Source: an uncultured Prevotella sp. (GTDB taxonomy: Bacteria; Bacteroidota; Bacteroidia; Bacteroidales; Bacteroidaceae). Taken from it: a stretch of DNA of 64,000 nt. Positions 1-10,700 of the stretch are shown one piece after another. The translations under genes and the position numbers were made by a program. The first letter of the stretch is position 1. Each line of letters opens with the position of its first letter. The stretch lies in the NCBI GenBank assembly GCA_934230115.1, contig CAKQEI010000002.1:1-64000 (forward strand). Direction: 5' to 3'. Under the pieces are notes generated by a model that was not told the origin of the DNA, made no database searches, and saw only the letters and a program-made list of their open reading frames with translations.

Positions 1-2
1 AC

Positions 3-302
3 ATCACCGACTTCTTCGACCGTCTCGACGAGCGCACCGAAGCCAACCTTATCAGGGCTGTGGAGCAGCGAATGGCCCATCGACGAATGCAACATGCCAA
101 TATCTCATCTGTGTTGCCCACGCTGACGCCTACAGAGCAGGAGGTATGCCGATTGATTATCGGTGGCAATACTATATATGAAATAGCGTCAATACTCAAC
201 AAAACACCCAACAACATCAGTTCGGTGAGAATACATATACGTAAGAAACTCGGACTTGCTAAGAATGACGACCTAAGAGAAGTGTTGATGAAAACTTTTT
301 AG
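3..302 (+). CDS. C-terminal end of a LuxR/GerE-type HTH regulator (partial, runs off left edge)
   Basis: The frame is open from base 3 through the stop at 300-302, so the GTG at 60 is internal and the gene begins outside the window. The visible 99 residues end in a LuxR/GerE-like helix-turn-helix: LTPTEQEVCRLI, then EIASILNKT, then the recognition-helix region NNISSVRIHIRKKLGL. The final LGL plus a short DDLREVL tail resembles large Bacteroidetes regulators that carry TPR or sensor domains upstream of such an HTH. The target and signal are not visible. A strong rho-independent terminator follows at 388-420. Family call is fairly secure; the upstream architecture is inference. Confidence 0.75.
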   Translation: MTDFFDRLDERTEANLIRAVEQRMAHRRMQHANISSVLPTLTPTEQEVCRLIIGGNTIYEIASILNKTPNNISSVRIHIRKKLGLAKNDDLREVLMKTF

Positions 303-387
303 CCTATCAGTAACATATCTAAGGAATTGACTGCTGCAAGTTTCTAATTCGCAGCATTTTCATTATAATAAATAAAAGAGCTATTTG

Positions 388-420
388 GAGCCCCGATGCG
401 TGACGCATCGGGGGCTTTTT
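388..420 (+). terminator. Rho-independent terminator of the LuxR-type gene
   Basis: GCCCCGATGCG, loop TGA, CGCATCGGGGGC, then a T run. The stem is near-perfect with one extra G. The T run is only on the plus strand, so it serves the left gene rather than the convergent oxidoreductase gene. Confidence 0.85.
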
Positions 421-452
421 GCATCCCGAACGAATCCCGAACGCATCCCGAA
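420..452. repeat. Short tandem repeat of an ATCCCGAACG-like unit
   Basis: Three consecutive copies of (G)(C/A)ATCCCGAA lie directly behind the terminator. Copies are 10-11 bases apart. No gene or known element was recognised here; the rest of 303-482 holds only the terminator. Confidence 0.5.
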
Positions 453-482
453 GGAGTTACTTATATATAATAATGTGTATTA

Positions 483-1805
483 TTAACCTATTGCCTCAAG
501 AAGCTTTATTGCATCCACATACTGTGCAATGCCCTCTGCCACCATCTTAGCGTCGTGCATAGCAAGCACCACTGTTGACGGACGATTAACAACATCGCCT
601 CCGGCAAACACACCCTTGCGAGTAGTCATGCCATAAGGAGTCTCGCGTGTAACTACATATCCGCGGTCGTCAACATCAATGCCAGTTGTTGTCGACACTA
701 TGCGGCTTGCAGGTTTTGAGCCAAGAGCCATGAGCACATAGTCGGCTTTCTCCACACGGCGTTCGCCCTGCTTTGTCTCTATCACAACCTCTGTCATCTT
801 ACCGTTTTCATCGCTATGAATCTCAACTATATTAGACTCCCAATTGAACTTTACGCCCTCTTCCACAGCCTCGTCATACTCAGAGCGGAGTGCAGGCATG
901 TCGTTGATAGTACGGCGATAAACCACTTCCACGCTCTCGGCACCCAAACGCACAGCAGTACGTGCAGCATCCATTGCGGTATTGCCGCAACCGATAACGA
1001 AGCAACGGTCGCCCTTGCCCACAACAACCTCCTTACGGTCGAGGTTACCCTCATTGTAAAGACTCACACGGCGCAGGAACCAAATGGCTTGTCGCACACC
1101 CTTGATGTCGCCACCAGGAATGTCAAGCTTCTGAGGCTTGCCCGTGCCAGTGCCCATGAATATAGCGTCGAATCCCTGAGCAAAGAGGTCGTCTACAGTG
1201 TAGTCCTTGCCAATAGTAGTGTTGCAGTGGATAACCACACCAAGCTCCTCCATCTTCTTTATCTCGCGGCGCACGATGTCCTTAGGCAATCGATATTCAG
1301 GAATACCAAACATGAGCACTCCGCCCGGTTCTGGCTCCATCTCGAATATCTCGACATTGAATCCCTGACGCGAGAGGTCGCCAGCAATGGTAAGTCCGGC
1401 AGGACCAGAGCCAATGACAGCCACCTTACCACGTGTCTTAGGCAGAAGCTTCTCGCGTATCAGTCCCATGTTGCCGTCAAAGTCGGCAAGGAAACGCTCG
1501 AGTTTTCCCACATGAATGCCATGTCCCTTCTTGCCAAGCACACAATGTCCCTCACACTGTTTCTCGTGTGGACACACACGTCCGCACACAGCAGGCAGAT
1601 TGCTCTTCTCGTTGATGATGTGCATGGCATTGCCAAAGTTACCCATCGATAGTTCGTGAATCCAGTCTGGAATATCATGGCTGATAGGACATCCCTTCTT
1701 ACACTGTGGCACCTTGCAGTGCAAGCAGCGTTTAGCCTCCTCGATAGCCTCGTGCATTGTGTAACCTTCATTCACTTCTTGAAACAGATTCTTGTTCTCT
1801 TCCAT
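483..1805 (-). CDS. gltD: NADPH-dependent glutamate synthase small-subunit-like oxidoreductase
   Basis: A 440-residue flavoprotein of the GltD/NfnB type, which passes electrons between NAD(P)H and FAD through N-terminal Fe-S clusters. Visible motifs: cysteine cluster C27/C30/C35/C39 and a second set C74/C78/C84/C88, an FAD-binding Rossmann motif (VIGSGPAGLTIAG, about residues 130-142), a second dinucleotide motif (VIGCGNTAMDAA, about 268-280) and a C-terminal GVFAGGDVV flavin motif. No glutamate synthase large subunit or NfnA-like partner lies next to it, so the acceptor cannot be deduced; it may be a stand-alone glutamate synthase chain or a partner encoded elsewhere. It is the last gene of the minus-strand run obg-pgeF-M23-gltD, 92 bases after the peptidase gene. 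Confidence 0.85.
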   Translation of the reverse strand: MEENKNLFQEVNEGYTMHEAIEEAKRCLHCKVPQCKKGCPISHDIPDWIHELSMGNFGNAMHIINEKSNLPAVCGRVCPHEKQCEGHCVLGKKGHGIHVGKLERFLADFDGNMGLIREKLLPKTRGKVAVIGSGPAGLTIAGDLSRQGFNVEIFEMEPEPGGVLMFGIPEYRLPKDIVRREIKKMEELGVVIHCNTTIGKDYTVDDLFAQGFDAIFMGTGTGKPQKLDIPGGDIKGVRQAIWFLRRVSLYNEGNLDRKEVVVGKGDRCFVIGCGNTAMDAARTAVRLGAESVEVVYRRTINDMPALRSEYDEAVEEGVKFNWESNIVEIHSDENGKMTEVVIETKQGERRVEKADYVLMALGSKPASRIVSTTTGIDVDDRGYVVTRETPYGMTTRKGVFAGGDVVNRPSTVVLAMHDAKMVAEGIAQYVDAIKLLEAIG

Positions 1806-1897
1806 TTTAGTTGATCTTTTAGTTTTTAATATTTGCCGCCCACAAGCGACAGTGTTTTTTATAATACGTATATATTTTTCAACAGTTACCCCATCTT

Positions 1898-3028
1898 TTA
1901 GTTCTTCTTCGACGTTATACCACCATTTTTTGTCATGGTCAATGTCACCTGCTGCAAGTCATGCGACGTATGGTCGAATATAAGATTAGGGTTGAAGCGT
2001 CTGCCTTTGAAGTGAGTCTCAAAATGCAGATGCTCTGTAGATGCTCGTCCTGTACGTCCTGTAAGACCTATCACTTGTCCAGCCTTCACCTTGTCACCCA
2101 CCTTTACAAGGTTTTTCGACTGATGAGAGTACAGAGTCTCCAACCCGTTGGCATGGCGAATCACAATACAGTTGCCGTATCCGGCATATGGCGATGAACG
2201 AGTAACCACCCCATCAAAGGCAGCAAAAATCTCGTCGTTGGGCTTTGTCTTGAGGTCGACACCAGCGTGGCGGCGCTTGCCTCCGTAGGGGCTTATCACC
2301 TTGGCTCCGGGCAACGGATAAGCCCAGCGTTGCTTCTCCATTTGTTCCAGATTCCACTTGAATGTAGCTGTCTTCTCGAAAGCGTCATCCAGCTTCATTT
2401 CATCCTCGGTTTCTACGATGTCCACCTTGTCGCCAAGCACACTCACGTTGACATATTGTCCGTCCTTCTCGCAGAGCAAGGTCTGTCGGCGCAGTTGGTG
2501 AGTTTTGACATTTATTACTGCCGAAGGATTTATTCGTCCTCCATTCAGCATAATGGCAAAGTCGCAGAAAATCTTGCCTTCGCTGCTACCTGCAATTGCA
2601 ATGGTCTGTCCTGCACGCACATAATCGCCCACATTTACAAGATTCTGAGCGTTGTTGCCATACACTGTTTCAAAACCGTTGCGGTGGCGCACCACAATCA
2701 CATTGCCGTAATCAGGATGTTTGCGCGAAAGTCGTACAATGCCTTCAAACATCGACTTCACAGCATCTCCCTCGGTAGTGGTTATCTCTATCGTGTTGTT
2801 CTTGCGCACCGTAGCCTTGCCTACTGGCAACGGGAACGAATATTCCGATGCCTTCAACGCACTCAAGTCAACGTTGAAGGCATCGGAACGCGTGAATAGT
2901 CCTGGAGTTTCGATACTGATTTGTTGTTGTTCGGCGGCAGTGAACTGCTGCTTTACGGGAGCCGACGCGGTGGTGGTTATCACCAGCGCGAAGGCTAAAG
3001 GTAAAAGAATTTTGCGTATATTCATCAT
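1898..3028 (-). CDS. Secreted M23-family peptidase with two LytM-like domains, first one degenerate
   Basis: A 376-residue exported protein (hydrophobic signal segment in the first 22 residues) with two M23/LytM-like beta domains. The C-terminal domain keeps the zinc ligands: RHAGVDL for the first His/Asp pair and EHLHFETH for the second His-x-His. The N-terminal domain has the same fold pattern (FEGIVRLSRKHPDYGNVIVVRH, then VGDYVRAGQTIAIAGSSEG) but lacks both metal motifs, reading KNNTIEI and CDFAIM at the equivalent places. That is like LytM proteins that activate amidases, except that here only one of the two domains has lost its metal site. Expected role is cutting or binding peptidoglycan cross-links in the periplasm. 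Fourteen bases separate it from the pgeF stop upstream, so the two are co-transcribed. Confidence 0.85.
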   Translation of the reverse strand: MMNIRKILLPLAFALVITTTASAPVKQQFTAAEQQQISIETPGLFTRSDAFNVDLSALKASEYSFPLPVGKATVRKNNTIEITTTEGDAVKSMFEGIVRLSRKHPDYGNVIVVRHRNGFETVYGNNAQNLVNVGDYVRAGQTIAIAGSSEGKIFCDFAIMLNGGRINPSAVINVKTHQLRRQTLLCEKDGQYVNVSVLGDKVDIVETEDEMKLDDAFEKTATFKWNLEQMEKQRWAYPLPGAKVISPYGGKRRHAGVDLKTKPNDEIFAAFDGVVTRSSPYAGYGNCIVIRHANGLETLYSHQSKNLVKVGDKVKAGQVIGLTGRTGRASTEHLHFETHFKGRRFNPNLIFDHTSHDLQQVTLTMTKNGGITSKKN

Positions 3029-3042
3029 CTATAAAAAGAGTC

Positions 3043-3873
3043 TTAATTCAATATTATTCCCGTATAAATTCGTCCTGACTCCACCCCCAGCCGACGTGCC
3101 GAGAAATAGTCGTCGACACGACTATAGGTGCAGATGTCCGACATTTGTATGTTCTCCTCCTTCACGCCAGTGTGCATCAGCAGCATCTTGTTGGCGAGAG
3201 GCAGGTTGAGATGCCATTTTTTCTCGAAGCGTTTGGCGGGGTCGGTAGCGTCGGGATTGCGCTTAATCTGTTCTTCGGCAATGGCAGCCATATCGAAAGC
3301 AGCCTGCTCGAAAGCCTCATACACCTCATCGCCCACTTCAAAGTTTTCAATTGAAATGCCAGGACCAACTACAGCTATCAGCTTTGCAGGGTCGGTATTG
3401 TATGCCATGCGCATTTCGAGCACAGCCTTGTGTACAATACGTGCCAATGTGCCTCGCCATCCAGCATGAATGGCAGCAGCTGCATGATGTTCCTCATCGT
3501 AAAGCAAAACAGGAATACAATCGGCTGTTGACACTCCTATACAAAGCCCCTTTACATTAGTAATTACAGCATCAACCCCTTCAAGCAACATGCGTTTGAC
3601 GTTTTCTGGCAAAGCAAGAAACTCACTACCTATGATACGTGTCTCAACACCATGCGTCTGATGAGGAATAATTATACGGTTGGAGTCTATCTTAAGTTCT
3701 GTGGCAAGCAACTTGCGGTTGGCTGCCACATGCTCCGCATTATCGCCACAATACTCATTTACGTTGAGCGAGGCATAACTGCCCTCGCTCACTCCGCCAT
3801 GACGCGTGGTGGAGAAGGCCACCACACCGTCGGACATATTATAATAGGAAAGCACCGGTTTCTGATTACTCAT
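3043..3873 (-). CDS. pgeF: PgeF/YfiH (LACC1-like) peptidoglycan-editing / purine nucleoside enzyme
   Basis: Member of the multicopper-oxidase-like YfiH/LACC1 family, a zinc enzyme reported to act on purine nucleosides and linked to peptidoglycan editing. Conserved metal-site motifs are visible: [16 protein letters not shown] and AIHAGWRG. The open frame continues 25 codons upstream, but those codons overlap the acidic tail of obg in another frame and look non-native. The start chosen is ATG at 3873 ([11 protein letters not shown]), which overlaps the obg stop by eight bases and implies translational coupling. Predicted length 276 residues, normal for the family. Cytoplasmic. Confidence 0.85.
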   Translation of the reverse strand: MSNQKPVLSYYNMSDGVVAFSTTRHGGVSEGSYASLNVNEYCGDNAEHVAANRKLLATELKIDSNRIIIPHQTHGVETRIIGSEFLALPENVKRMLLEGVDAVITNVKGLCIGVSTADCIPVLLYDEEHHAAAAIHAGWRGTLARIVHKAVLEMRMAYNTDPAKLIAVVGPGISIENFEVGDEVYEAFEQAAFDMAAIAEEQIKRNPDATDPAKRFEKKWHLNLPLANKMLLMHTGVKEENIQMSDICTYSRVDDYFSARRLGVESGRIYTGIILN

Positions 3874-5053
3874 TCTTGGTGTCCTCCTCGTATTCAAAGT
3901 CGTCGAGATCCTCGATGTCGTCAATATCCTCGATGTCCTCGTCGTCAAGATATATTATCTCGTCCTCACCCTCGGCCTTAAGCTCTTCGGCAAAGCGGCT
4001 CATATCCTTGTCGCGGTGAACAAGTGTGTCCTCCGAAGTGATAACCTGGAGCTTGTTGCTCTCGGCATTAAGCTCACGCCACAGAATATCCTTGAGTTCC
4101 TGTATGCCGAGACCAGTCACTGACGATATGAACACCACCGGAAGGTCATTGGGCAGAGTCTCGCGCAACATATCCATAAGTTCCTCGTCGAGCAAGTCGC
4201 ACTTCGTAACAGCCAACACACGGTGCTTGGTGAGCATGTCGGGATTGAACTGTTCCAACTCGTTGAGCAACAACTCATACTCTTTCTTTATGTCGTCGGT
4301 GTCGCCTGGCACCATGAAGAGCAGCAACGAGTTGCGCTCAATATGACGCAGGAATCGCAATCCGAGACCCTTGCCCTCGCTTGCTCCCTCAATAATGCCA
4401 GGAATGTCGGCCATTACAAACGACTTATGGTCGCGGTAGTCAACAATGCCAAGCGACGGCTCAAGTGTAGTAAATGGATAGTTGGCTATCTTAGGACGCG
4501 CGCTCGACACAGCTGAGAGCAATGTCGACTTGCCCGCATTAGGCAAACCTACAAGACCTACATCGGCAAGCAACTTAAGCTCAAGGATGATAGTCATCTC
4601 CTCCATAGGCTCGCCCGGCTGAGCGTAGCGCGGAGTCTGGTTGGTGGCTGTGCGGAACTGGAAGTTGCCCAATCCACCTCGACCGCCCTTAAGAAGCAGC
4701 ACTTCCTGACCGTCGTAGGTTACATCGCACACATATTTGCCTGTCTCGGCGTTATACACCACGGTTCCGCACGGCACATCGATGTAAATGTCCTTACCGT
4801 CCTTGCCGTGACACTTGTCGCGACCACCGTTGCCTCCATGCTCAGCAAAGACGTGACGCTGGAACTTAAGGTGGAGCAATGTCCAGTAGTTGTGGTTGCC
4901 ACGCAGATAGATGCTGCCGCCATGTCCACCGTCGCCACCGTCGGGACCTCCATTAGGATTGTACTTCACATGGCGCAAGTGCATTGAGCCCCTGCCACCT
5001 TTGCCCGAACGGCAATATATCTTCACATAGTCAACGAAATTGGATTCTGCCAT
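3866..5053 (-). CDS. obg: GTPase ObgE/CgtA
   Basis: Essential ribosome-associated GTPase for 50S maturation and stress control. The 395 residues show the glycine-rich Obg fold at the N-terminus ([29 protein letters not shown]), then a G domain with Walker [10 protein letters not shown], switch region [10 protein letters not shown], and TKCD for guanine specificity (NKxD-like). The last 45 residues are almost wholly acidic ([21 protein letters not shown]), a common variable Obg tail. First gene of the minus-strand operon; a -7 promoter element lies at 5180-5187. Confidence 0.95.
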   Translation of the reverse strand: MAESNFVDYVKIYCRSGKGGRGSMHLRHVKYNPNGGPDGGDGGHGGSIYLRGNHNYWTLLHLKFQRHVFAEHGGNGGRDKCHGKDGKDIYIDVPCGTVVYNAETGKYVCDVTYDGQEVLLLKGGRGGLGNFQFRTATNQTPRYAQPGEPMEEMTIILELKLLADVGLVGLPNAGKSTLLSAVSSARPKIANYPFTTLEPSLGIVDYRDHKSFVMADIPGIIEGASEGKGLGLRFLRHIERNSLLLFMVPGDTDDIKKEYELLLNELEQFNPDMLTKHRVLAVTKCDLLDEELMDMLRETLPNDLPVVFISSVTGLGIQELKDILWRELNAESNKLQVITSEDTLVHRDKDMSRFAEELKAEGEDEIIYLDDEDIEDIDDIEDLDDFEYEEDTKNE

Positions 5054-5179
5054 TTTTTTGTTTCTTTCTTATTATAAAAGTTTCAGAATAATAATCAATC
5101 ACTCCGGTAAAAAATGTCCGGAGCCATAGCACACCATGCCTGGAATTGCTGTTATCCAATGCAATAGGCACCATTTTTG

Positions 5180-5187
5180 CAAAGTTA
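5180..5187 (-). promoter_or_regulatory. Candidate -7 element for obg operon
   Basis: Minus strand reads TAACTTTG, an exact TAnnTTTG match. No clear -33 TTTG at the usual distance. It predicts a leader of about 120 bases before the obg start. Confidence 0.5.
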
Positions 5188-5496
5188 CGAAAAAAAAAGG
5201 AGAATGCACGACTGAACAACAAAATATAAGAAAGAAAAAAAATATGATTTGAGGTAAAACTATACATATAGACCATTCTACATACTACTGATGATCCTAA
5301 TTAGTAAGTTTAGACACAATCTTATGCAAGCACTACAGATTCTTATTATTTAAATAAATTGATAAACAAACTAACGCTTACATAATTTATTACATAATTT
5401 CAAGCTAAGAATAAGTCCAAACCTATACACACCAAAACTCTGTTTGGACAATAAAAATCGAGCCTCAAAAACCTACCCCCGCTTGTCATTTTTTTG

Positions 5497-5580
5497 AAGT
5501 ATTATTAAGACCGAGCTTGGTCTTAATAATACTTGAGGGTTGGTCTTAATAGAAGACCAAAAAGGGCCTTCTATTAAGAC
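5497..5580. repeat. Two adjacent perfect hairpins built from a shared GGTCTTAATA word, with an alternative fold
   Basis: Hairpin 1 is AAGTATTATTAAGACC, six-base loop, GGTCTTAATAATACTT (5497-5534, 16 perfect pairs). Hairpin 2 is GTCTTAATAGAAG, 12-base loop, CTTCTATTAAGAC (5543-5580, 13 perfect pairs), followed by TTTTT on the plus strand. A mutually exclusive 8-pair hairpin TTGGTCTT/AAGACCAA occupies 5540-5560. It lies in the 700-base gap between the susD stop (5753) and obg, so it may end susCD transcription, though the T run sits on the other strand. The rest of 5188-5752 is AT-rich and shows no gene. Confidence 0.75.
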
Positions 5581-5752
5581 TTTTTCCAGCCTATTATTAT
5601 AGTAAGTGATTTCGTCTATTTTTTAGTCATCAAGTTGTACATTTAACTTGTTCAATTCGTAAGAATTACATTCAACTGCATCTTGATTTATAAAAATATA
5701 GCAGAACCATTACTCTACAGCTGTTTCCTTATTAATAAGGGTAGAAATCAAA

Positions 5753-7771
5753 TTAATGACCACCAATAGCCCACCACAGCGGAGTGTACTGGCTGTCAAC
5801 ACCACCCTTAAGCAGACCGACAGCCTGCTTGTAGCCATCAGCATCCGACGACTGGAGAGTTGTAGGATACTTCAGACGCTGTACAAACAGATTGATGTTC
5901 TGTGCCTTCTTGTAAGACTCAACCGACCACTCTGGCATATTTGTAAGCGACATAGTAGAAGTAGGAATCTCGAAGAACGGCAGACCAAGACGACGGTGAT
6001 TGTTCCAGTTCTCAAGCGGCAACCACGGAGTGTTGGCTATGTAGAGCTGAGTGATAATCTTTGTCATGTGGTCGTTGAGCTTCTTGCCAGGATACATGAT
6101 GTTCTGAGCGTTAGGATAGTTGTAGGTCACTGTAGACTCTGCACCTGTATACGCGCTCTTGATAGTCATCTGTGTAGCAGTAGGCTCGGTTGTATGATCC
6201 CAGTTTACTGATGTACCTACACGGTTGTAATCGTCAGAAGCGATGTATGCGTCATAAAGGTCCTCCATGTCGTTATACGCGAAGCTTGCCTTGATACCTG
6301 CATAGTAGGCATCCTTGGCTGTTGTGCCTACGCTCCATCCGCGCTCTGCAGCCTCAGCCAAGAGGAAGTAAGTCTCCCACGGACCGAAGAACACACGCTT
6401 GTTGGTGTTGTTGCGATAGTCATCGGCAATGGCTGGGTATGTACCCTCGGCACCATATGAGCCAGTCACAATATCCGAACCATTGATAAGACCATTGTTT
6501 GTAGCAGCCTCATCATGACCATAACCGGCGTTCAGACCATTCCATGCGAATGTGGCGTCGATAGTTGCAACAGCCTTCTTGTCCTTGTCCATAAGCCACT
6601 GCTTATGCGAAGCCTTTTCCGAGTTGAATGCGCCTACATAGCCTGTCTGCAAACGGTTGGCATAGTCACCCGGCAGGAAGAAATACTTCAAGGCACGTGG
6701 GTCTACCTTCGAAGGCAGACCGTCGAAGAATGTCTGCTTTGTCGGGTTGTCGGTATAAGGACCTGCATGCTGGTTGATGTCCAGACCAAGATAGTTGGAA
6801 GCGTCCTTTACGTATGCAGCATAACGGTCAGCCACCTCATTGCCTTCTGCATCGGTAGTTGTCGACTTCACCACCTTTGCAAGAGCGTCAACAGAGTTGG
6901 CACCACCAAAGTTGGTGGTAAGGTTTGCCATTGTAGCGGTCATAACCTGCGAGTCCCATGAACGGCTCATTACGCCAGACCAATCGTCCCAACCCGGATA
7001 TTCCTGAACACGGAATGTTCCGTCGGCAGTAGTGATGCCTTGTCCCTGCTTTACGGCTGCCTCAAACTCGCTCTTAGCCTTATCTGGGTCTACCTCAGAG
7101 AGGCGCATGGCAAGACGCATACGCAAAGAGATTGCATAATTCTTCCACTTTGCAGCATTGAACTCGTAAGCCGGGTCGTTCTTCTTCTCCGAAGCGTTAG
7201 GCTCAACCGATGTGTCAATCTTTCCGATAGCGTCGGCAAGCTCATCAAGCATCCAGTAATAAACGTCCTTCTCAGAGCTGAATGTAGGAGCATTGCCCTG
7301 GAAACCGTCAAGCGGAGCCGGACCGAAATCGTCGGTAAACTCGCTCATGAGATAAGCGCGCCAGATACGTGCAAACTGGAGAACATTGGGATAGAACTCC
7401 TTCTCATGAGCACTGACAGTGCCCTGAGGATTCTCAGCCAACGCTACAGCAGTATAGGCATTCTTAAGCCATGAAGACATCTGGTTGAAGGCAGCCTCAT
7501 TGTAAGCATCATAGCTGCGGCCTGCAGGAACATCATAGTCGGAGCCCTGACGAGCAGCACCCATCCAGTTGATAACAAACAAACGCTCGGCAATATCCGG
7601 ATTCTGCTGTGCGCCGCGGATAGAGTTAAAGAGCGAATAATATGGTTTTATCTTGTCTGCACCCGTTGACATCGGGTTCTCGTTCACCTCTTCAAAGTCA
7701 GAGCAAGATGTCATCGCTCCACCGAGAGCGAGTGCCATCATAGCAGACATTATGAATTTATTCGTTTTCAT
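5753..7771 (-). CDS. susD-like: SusD/RagB-family outer-membrane glycan-binding lipoprotein
   Basis: A 672-residue surface lipoprotein that caps the SusC transporter and binds the target glycan. The signal peptide ends in a lipobox with C23 (ALGGAMTSC). The mature protein begins with the SusD-like pattern DFEEVNENP and has the long helical, tryptophan-rich body expected of the SusD_2/RagB group (for example INWMGAARQGSDYDVPAGR). It is encoded 20 bases after susC on the same strand, the canonical arrangement. At 672 residues it is longer than classical SusD (about 550). The adjacent mannosidases suggest an alpha-mannoside ligand; that specificity is inferred from context, not from this protein. 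Confidence 0.93.
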   Translation of the reverse strand: MKTNKFIMSAMMALALGGAMTSCSDFEEVNENPMSTGADKIKPYYSLFNSIRGAQQNPDIAERLFVINWMGAARQGSDYDVPAGRSYDAYNEAAFNQMSSWLKNAYTAVALAENPQGTVSAHEKEFYPNVLQFARIWRAYLMSEFTDDFGPAPLDGFQGNAPTFSSEKDVYYWMLDELADAIGKIDTSVEPNASEKKNDPAYEFNAAKWKNYAISLRMRLAMRLSEVDPDKAKSEFEAAVKQGQGITTADGTFRVQEYPGWDDWSGVMSRSWDSQVMTATMANLTTNFGGANSVDALAKVVKSTTTDAEGNEVADRYAAYVKDASNYLGLDINQHAGPYTDNPTKQTFFDGLPSKVDPRALKYFFLPGDYANRLQTGYVGAFNSEKASHKQWLMDKDKKAVATIDATFAWNGLNAGYGHDEAATNNGLINGSDIVTGSYGAEGTYPAIADDYRNNTNKRVFFGPWETYFLLAEAAERGWSVGTTAKDAYYAGIKASFAYNDMEDLYDAYIASDDYNRVGTSVNWDHTTEPTATQMTIKSAYTGAESTVTYNYPNAQNIMYPGKKLNDHMTKIITQLYIANTPWLPLENWNNHRRLGLPFFEIPTSTMSLTNMPEWSVESYKKAQNINLFVQRLKYPTTLQSSDADGYKQAVGLLKGGVDSQYTPLWWAIGGH

Positions 7772-7791
7772 AAATTGTGTTCATTAATTGA

Positions 7792-10700
7792 TTAGAAACC
7801 GATTGATACATTAAACACGAAGCTGCGAGTTGTAGGTATACCTGCATACTCGAAACCAGTTGCGTTGGTGCTTGTAGCAAATACCGACTCAGGGTCGATG
7901 CCGTTCATGTTGCTGTGAATCATAAAGACATTTGTCACAGTGAAACCAGCCTTGAGCGACTGAATGAAGTTGGTCTTTGCAAGGATGCTTGTAGGCACAT
8001 TGTAGCCGAGAGACACGTTACGCAGACGGATGTTGCTTGCGCTATAGATGTTAGCCTCGCCGATACCCATGTTGCCAGTGCCAGCCACGGCATTCCAATA
8101 CTGCTGTGTTGTCACCTTGTTGGTGTTCTGCACATAATTGCCGTTTGCGTCCTTGTATACACCTGCCACTACCATGTCGTCTACACGCTTGCCGCCAGGA
8201 GCTGTTGCTGCTGCTGTACCCGAACGCTGCATCATGGCGTTTGTACCAGAGAAGATTTCGCCACCAATACGTGCGTCAATCTGGAAGCTGAGGTTCCATC
8301 CCTTGTAAGAGAAGCTGTTGGTGAGACCCATGTTGCATGTTGCCTGCTGGTCGCCAATCTTCTCCATCTCAGATGTTGCCTGTGGCAGACCGTCGGATGT
8401 AAGAAGAAGCTGACCCTTATACTGGCCATCCTCTACGCGGAGGAACTTGGTGCCCCAAATCTCGCCATACTTGCCACCCTTAATAGCATAGATGCGGATA
8501 TTGTCGTAACCGCCAAGCTGATAACGGTCTACACCGTCGTAGAGGTCCTTGATGGTGTTGTTGTTGTGAGAGATGTTGTAGTTGATTGTCCACTCGAAGT
8601 CCTTTGTACGGATAGGAGTAGCATAAGCCATCAACTCGACACCAGTGTTCTGAATGTCACCAGCATTAATCTTCTTGTAGTTGTAGCCAGAAAGCGAGTT
8701 AACCGGGAGGTTCATCAACTGGTTGGTAGCGTTCGACTTATACCATGCGAAGTCCAATCCCAAACGGTTGTTGAGGAACTTCAACTCCACACCCACCTCA
8801 TACGACTTGATAAGCTCGTTCTTCACATTCTTGTTGTAAAGAGTGTTGCTGCTCGAAGCGGTGATACCGCCATGAGAGTCGGGGCTTGTAGAGTAGAGGT
8901 TGTAGAGCTGATACGGATCCATATCGTTACCTACCTCGGCATAAGAAGCACGAATCTTACCGAACGAGAACCAAGAAGGCATCTTCTTGCCAATCTTGTT
9001 GAACATCTCGCCGAAGAGCCATGATGCAGACACTGAAGGATAGAAGAACGAGCGGTTTTCCTTGGAAAGTGCCGACGACCAGTCGTTACGGAATGTAGCG
9101 TCGAGGAAAGCCCATCCATCATAGTTTATGCCTACTGTACCATAGAGAGAGTTGATCTTCTTCTGAGTGTAGGTTTCAGAGATGTCTGCCTTATTCTCAC
9201 CATTGTTCAGAGAGAACTTGTTAGGAATGACGAGCTTTGAAGCCAAGCCTTTCATACCAGTCTTCTTGGTAGCCATAAGGTTGCCACCGAATGTCACAGT
9301 GCCACCAAACTTGTCGAAGATGTTGTCCTTAGTGGCTGTGAGGAGGTAGCTGAAGTTGTTCTCATAGAAGTGGTTGATGTTCTGCTCATAGAGAGTAGTA
9401 ACGTTTGAGTTGCCCGAGTACACACGGCGGGTAGCCTCAAGTGTATACATATCGGTACCGGCCTTGATTTCGGCGGTCAACCACGACAATACTTTATACT
9501 TCAACGAAGCATTCATGAGGAAACGGTCGCGCGAGTCATCCGAGAGGCTGTACTTGCTCATCCAGTAAGGGTTGTTGCCGTCTTTGTTCCACCATACCAT
9601 TTCGTTGTTCTCGTCGATGCAGTTCTCGAAGTCGCGAATGTCAAGAGTTGTCGGGAAGGTGAAGAGTCCGAGGGCAGAGTTGTTGTTGTTGTTACCCGAA
9701 ACCGGACGGTTGTTAGCCTTGTTGCGGATATACTGCACCTTGCCGTCGAATGTCCAAGCATCGTTCTTGCCGAATGATGTCACGCCACGAAGCATAAGGT
9801 TGGTACGGTTGAGCTTGGCACCCGGAGTCATCGACTTGTTGTTCATGTTGGTCATAGAGGCATAGATAGAAGTCTTGCCATACTGCTGAGAGAGGGTTAC
9901 GTTCTCCTGCAACTCTGTACCAGTGCCATAATAGTTGTCGAGATTGTCGTAAGACTGCATCTTGACCTTCTGACCATCCCAGCGCACATACTCCTGACCC
10001 TCGATGCGCGGACCCCAGCTAAGACCACTGGTAGAGTTATACACGCCCTGTGTACCCTGACCGTATGTAGTCTGCACATCAGGCTTCATGAAGATGCTCT
10101 CGGCTGAAACGGTACCAGTGACAGTAATGCCAAGACCCTTGGTCTGACGACCCGACTTAGTTGTGATAAGGATTACACCGTTACCTGCACGTGAGCCATA
10201 GAGGGCAGCAGCCGATGCACCCTTGAGCACAGACATTGACTCGATGTCCTCAGGGTTGATATCCGAAAGACCGTTACCCATATCGGCAGACGGGTTCCAG
10301 TAGTCGTTGTTGTCGGCACCAGTGAAGTTGTCCATAGGCACACCGTCGACTACGATAAGCGGCTGGTTGAGACCAGTCACAGAGTTGTTACCACGGAGCT
10401 GAATCTTAGAAGAACCGCCAGGACCATTACTTGAACGTGTGATCTGCACACCGGCAATCTTACCAGTCAAGGCGTTAGCCACATTGTTCTCATGTGAGTT
10501 AAGGATAGCGTCGCCCTTAACATCCTGAATGGCATAACCAAGCGACTTGCGCTCGCGCTTGATACCGAGAGCGGTTACAACCACCTCGTCAAGTGCCTTA
10601 GAGTCGTCCTTAAGTGTCACCTTTACATTGCTGCCATTGTATACGACCTCAACTGGGGTCATACCAAGAGAAGTAATGCGCAGAGTCTCGCCCTTCTTCA

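Noticed and set aside
816-1652. A 278-codon open frame opposite the glutamate synthase-like gene
   Set aside because: Antisense shadow of a well-conserved flavoprotein frame.
483-5053. The minus-strand run obg-pgeF-M23-gltD as a special peptidoglycan system
   Set aside because: pgeF and the M23 gene are wall related, but obg and the flavoprotein are not, and the grouping looks like ordinary operon packing.
5031-5276. An 81-codon open frame upstream of obg on the minus strand
   Set aside because: Low-complexity F/S/Y-rich translation that runs into the obg start; it overlaps the obg promoter and leader.
7915-9024. A 369-codon open frame on the plus strand opposite susC
   Set aside because: It mirrors the coding frame of a clear SusC gene; the translation is Cys/His/Val rich with no family pattern. 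Long antisense frames are expected with this codon use.
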